A stretch of 6,399 bases of DNA, from positions 1-6,399 of the forward strand of contig JABJPQ010000291.1 in NCBI GenBank assembly GCA_018663815.1, written 5' to 3'. This DNA is from Halobacteriovoraceae bacterium (GTDB lineage Bacteria; Bdellovibrionota; Bacteriovoracia; Bacteriovoracales; Bacteriovoracaceae). Numbering within the stretch: position 1 is the stretch's first letter; each line of letters starts with the position of its first letter. Made by a program: the position numbers and the translations under genes. Of the stretch, positions 4,660 to 6,399 are shown in pieces. Under the pieces are notes generated by a model. The model was given only the letters and a program-made list of their open reading frames with translations. It was not told the origin of the DNA and searched no databases.

Positions 4660-5742
4660 TTATTCCGCTATTATTAGAATCTCTTTAGTGTTCTTCTTTT
4701 GAGTTGATAACACGTATTTATAGTCAGCTAAATCCACAAGTCTTACTGAGCTGTATCGTTTTTCTAGCATTCCGATTAAAGTCTCAGGAGAGGGATATCC
4801 ATCATCTCGATAAGAAATTACAAGCTTTGAGTCTTCGAAGTGCTCAAACAGAGCTTCAAATGCTTCGCTGATGTTTTCCTGTTCGTACCAAAGCTTTTTT
4901 GCGCTGTATACTGGCTTGTGTTTGAATTCCTCAGACACCATATTAGGTATTTCGTCATAGTTAATTAGCGCGTCTAAGAAATGATAAAAGTTAAAGTAGT
5001 TTGACTCTTGAGTTCCTTTGCCTTTCGCGTATGGCGTATCAATATAGATCAAGTCAAAATTATTTTTTATTTTAAAAGCGTCTTTGTTCGAAAATTTAAC
5101 TTTGTACTTTCTCTCGCTGACTCTACATTTTTTAAGTTCCTTAAAGAACTTTAACATGTGTTCAATAATAGGTTTATCCCAAGTTGTTTTGTTACCAAAA
5201 GATCTTGTTACTTCTTTGGTTCTCATATGGAGATTTGCACGGTGGAATAGATTATAGGGACGCTTTGACAGTAAGGACTGAAACAGTAAATAATATGCCT
5301 CACTTTGAAGAATCTCGTCATCAATGTCCATTACATTTTGGCAGAACATATCAATTTCTTCGTTTTCTGAATCTAAATAATAGATCCCCTTATATATATC
5401 CTGTATTGTCGTTTTATATTTTTTATTTGCTTTCTTTTTAAATAGACTTGCAATTAGATCTTCATCAATCTTCACATCACCAGAAGAGTAAAGAGCTTTA
5501 GCCATAACTTGGTTACTTGGCATTATATCGTTAAATTGAGCCTTCTTACCCATTCGACTCAATAAGTGAGTGATTGAACCAGTCCCACCAAATGCATCAA
5601 GACAGGTGGTGAACTCCAGCTCTTCAAGGTATGGTGCTATGTCGTTAATAAGCTTTCTCTTGCTTCCTTGAAATCTAGTCGTTGGCATAGATTTTAAAAT
5701 TTCTGCTGAATTAATCCCGTTTTCTAGTATCTCTATTTGCAT
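4660..5742 (-). CDS. D12-class N6-adenine DNA methyltransferase of the restriction-modification cassette
   Basis: This 360-aa enzyme is predicted to transfer a methyl group from S-adenosylmethionine to adenine N6, protecting host GATATC sites. Numbered from the ATG at 5742, FQGSKRKL (24-31) is the N-terminal motif of the Dam-like alpha class. DAFGGTGS (49-56) is the SAM-binding motif I, FNDI (70-73) follows, and DTPY (235-238) is the catalytic motif IV, a DPPY variant. SYRDDGYPS (310-318) is a late D12-type motif. An in-frame ATG at 5754 would add four residues, but the AGGAGAG between the two ATGs looks like the ribosome binding site, so 5742 is preferred. It is the first gene of the cassette, which favours methylation before cutting. 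It is longer than M.EcoRV (about 300 aa), mainly through inserts between motifs I and IV. Confidence 0.93.
   Translation of the reverse strand: MQIEILENGINSAEILKSMPTTRFQGSKRKLINDIAPYLEELEFTTCLDAFGGTGSITHLLSRMGKKAQFNDIMPSNQVMAKALYSSGDVKIDEDLIASLFKKKANKKYKTTIQDIYKGIYYLDSENEEIDMFCQNVMDIDDEILQSEAYYLLFQSLLSKRPYNLFHRANLHMRTKEVTRSFGNKTTWDKPIIEHMLKFFKELKKCRVSERKYKVKFSNKDAFKIKNNFDLIYIDTPYAKGKGTQESNYFNFYHFLDALINYDEIPNMVSEEFKHKPVYSAKKLWYEQENISEAFEALFEHFEDSKLVISYRDDGYPSPETLIGMLEKRYSSVRLVDLADYKYVLSTQKKNTKEILIIAE
4794..4799. other. GATATC, the predicted recognition site, inside the methyltransferase gene
   Basis: This is the only GATATC I found by eye in the window. If the endonuclease has EcoRV specificity, this site in the cassette's own methyltransferase gene must be methylated for the element to survive. 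Confidence 0.85.
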
Positions 5743-5845
5743 GTCTCTCCTCATAGTGTCTTTGCCTGAATATCATACTCAACCATTCCAGAAATGTATA
5801 ATTTCAAGTTCTTAAATGTTTGCTTTATTTCAATAATGAAGTGAT

Positions 5846-5855
5846 TATCGCGATA
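5846..5855. promoter_or_regulatory. Palindrome TATCGCGATA upstream of the methyltransferase, possible operator
   Basis: This perfect 10-bp palindrome lies in the 153-bp gap between the recombinase stop and the methyltransferase start, about 105 bases before the methyltransferase ATG. On the minus strand it overlaps a possible extended -10 element (TGTTATATC), without a clear -35. ATTTCAA is repeated at 5801-5807 and 5827-5833 closer to the gene. No convincing canonical promoter was found in the gap. An operator or autoregulatory site is possible. Confidence 0.3.
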
Positions 5856-5895
5856 TAACACACGACACAATAAGCAGATCGTAAACGTTTTTTAG

Positions 5896-6399
5896 TTATG
5901 CGGCTTTTTTGGGCTTGTATACCCCATCTTCCAAAGGGCGAAAATCTCTGAGGTATTGCTGACTTGTCCTCAAATCTTTATGACCAGCTGCCAACGATAT
6001 TTCAGCAAGAGATATTCCCAAAAGAGACATATCTCTAAACAGGTTACTAATGTAGGTGTTCCTCAGATTGTGCAAAGTAAAATTTAACTTCATTGAATCC
6101 ATTAAGCATGACCATGACTTAGTAATATCATTTGGATTTTTATTTGGCGCCGTCTCTATCCAATTACTAACATCATCCAGACAGTATTCCTTCATCAAGT
6201 TCTTTTTCATTCTAGAAGAACTTATCAATCCTGTGGTGTAATAATGAGGAATCTTCTTCTCTTCAAGACCCCATTTTAATTCAGCGGTTCGACTTACAGC
6301 AACCCTCTGCTTAGTTACTTCTAAGTGTCCATTTTTAATATCAGAAGCTCTTAGCACACCTAGCGTTTCAGCCCGTCTTAACCCATAGTAATAAGCCAG
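5896..6399 (-). CDS. Tyrosine recombinase (integrase), C-terminal catalytic part, cut by right edge
   Basis: The frame is open to the right edge, and 167 residues are visible before the TAA at 5896. GLRRAE (6-11 of the visible part) holds the first catalytic arginine, LHNLRNTY (109-116) holds the HxxR pair (H110, R113), and AAGH (137-140) plus QQYLRDF carry the late histidine and the nucleophilic tyrosine (Y149). All core residues visible are intact, so an active enzyme is likely. The N-terminal DNA-binding part lies outside the window. A GTG at 6357 could pass as a start but would remove the catalytic arginine, so it is rejected. The gene reads leftwards toward the methyltransferase. It implies site-specific integration of an element or prophage. 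No attachment site was identified. Confidence 0.93.
   Translation of the reverse strand: MAYYYGLRRAETLGVLRASDIKNGHLEVTKQRVAVSRTAELKWGLEEKKIPHYYTTGLISSSRMKKNLMKEYCLDDVSNWIETAPNKNPNDITKSWSCLMDSMKLNFTLHNLRNTYISNLFRDMSLLGISLAEISLAAGHKDLRTSQQYLRDFRPLEDGVYKPKKAA

Noticed and set aside
5184..5441. Plus-strand open frame of 85 codons
   Set aside because: It lies antisense inside the well-supported methyltransferase gene and has no motif.
6056..6241. Plus-strand open frame of 61 codons
   Set aside because: It is antisense to the recombinase catalytic domain, with no ribosome site or motif.
5896..6357. GTG at 6357 as start of the recombinase
   Set aside because: The frame continues upstream to the edge and includes the catalytic GLRRAE motif, so the gene is truncated by the window, not started there.
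1..6399. Avoidance of GATATC as evidence of restriction pressure
   Set aside because: One site in a window of this size is close to chance expectation for AT-rich DNA, so the count is not informative.

Overview
The window is AT-rich DNA with compact, often overlapping genes and strong purine-rich ribosome binding sites. It looks like part of an integrative or plasmid-like mobile element. The host cannot be named from sequence alone. A low-GC Gram-positive (streptococcal or lactobacillar type) fits the Shine-Dalgarno sites and the gene order, but another AT-rich bacterium is not excluded. No rRNA, tRNA, CRISPR array or insertion sequence was seen.

Left part (1-1800, minus strand): four tightly packed genes read leftwards. 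They are a 72-aa unknown, a 95-aa unknown, a 320-aa membrane-anchored FtsK/HerA-type P-loop ATPase, and a gene cut by the left edge (103 residues visible). The first three overlap by 4 and 1 bases, so they form one transcription unit. The order of small proteins, then FtsK-like ATPase, then a further gene resembles replication/transfer modules of Tn916-type elements. In those, the gene after the ATPase is a rolling-circle initiator or relaxase. That identity is an inference here.

Middle part (1801-3031): a 237-bp divergent intergenic region separates that unit from a plus-strand operon of three small unrecognised genes (65, 66 and 189 aa). The last encodes an N-terminally hydrophobic protein. 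A second, strongly SD-led small membrane-protein frame is nested inside it. Two of the three genes end in a hairpin whose loop region contains the stop codon.

Right part (3163-5742, minus strand): a Type II restriction-modification cassette in the order methyltransferase, unknown gene, endonuclease. The endonuclease is a clear EcoRV homologue. Its PD...DxK catalytic core, its QNHYPD segment and its GSGNTxN recognition loop all match, so the predicted site is GATATC. The methyltransferase is a D12-class N6-adenine enzyme with DAFGGTGS and a DTPY catalytic motif. Between them is a 209-aa protein of unknown function. It has a lysine/alanine linker and a very acidic tail ending in phenylalanine, reminiscent of SSB-type C-terminal tips. 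This third gene is the most interesting unknown in the window.

At the right edge is the C-terminal catalytic part of a tyrosine recombinase (R, HxxR, GH and Y all visible), which supports an integrating element. A likely reading is that the recombinase and the left-hand ATPase module move the element, while the EcoRV-like system acts as defence or addiction cargo between them.
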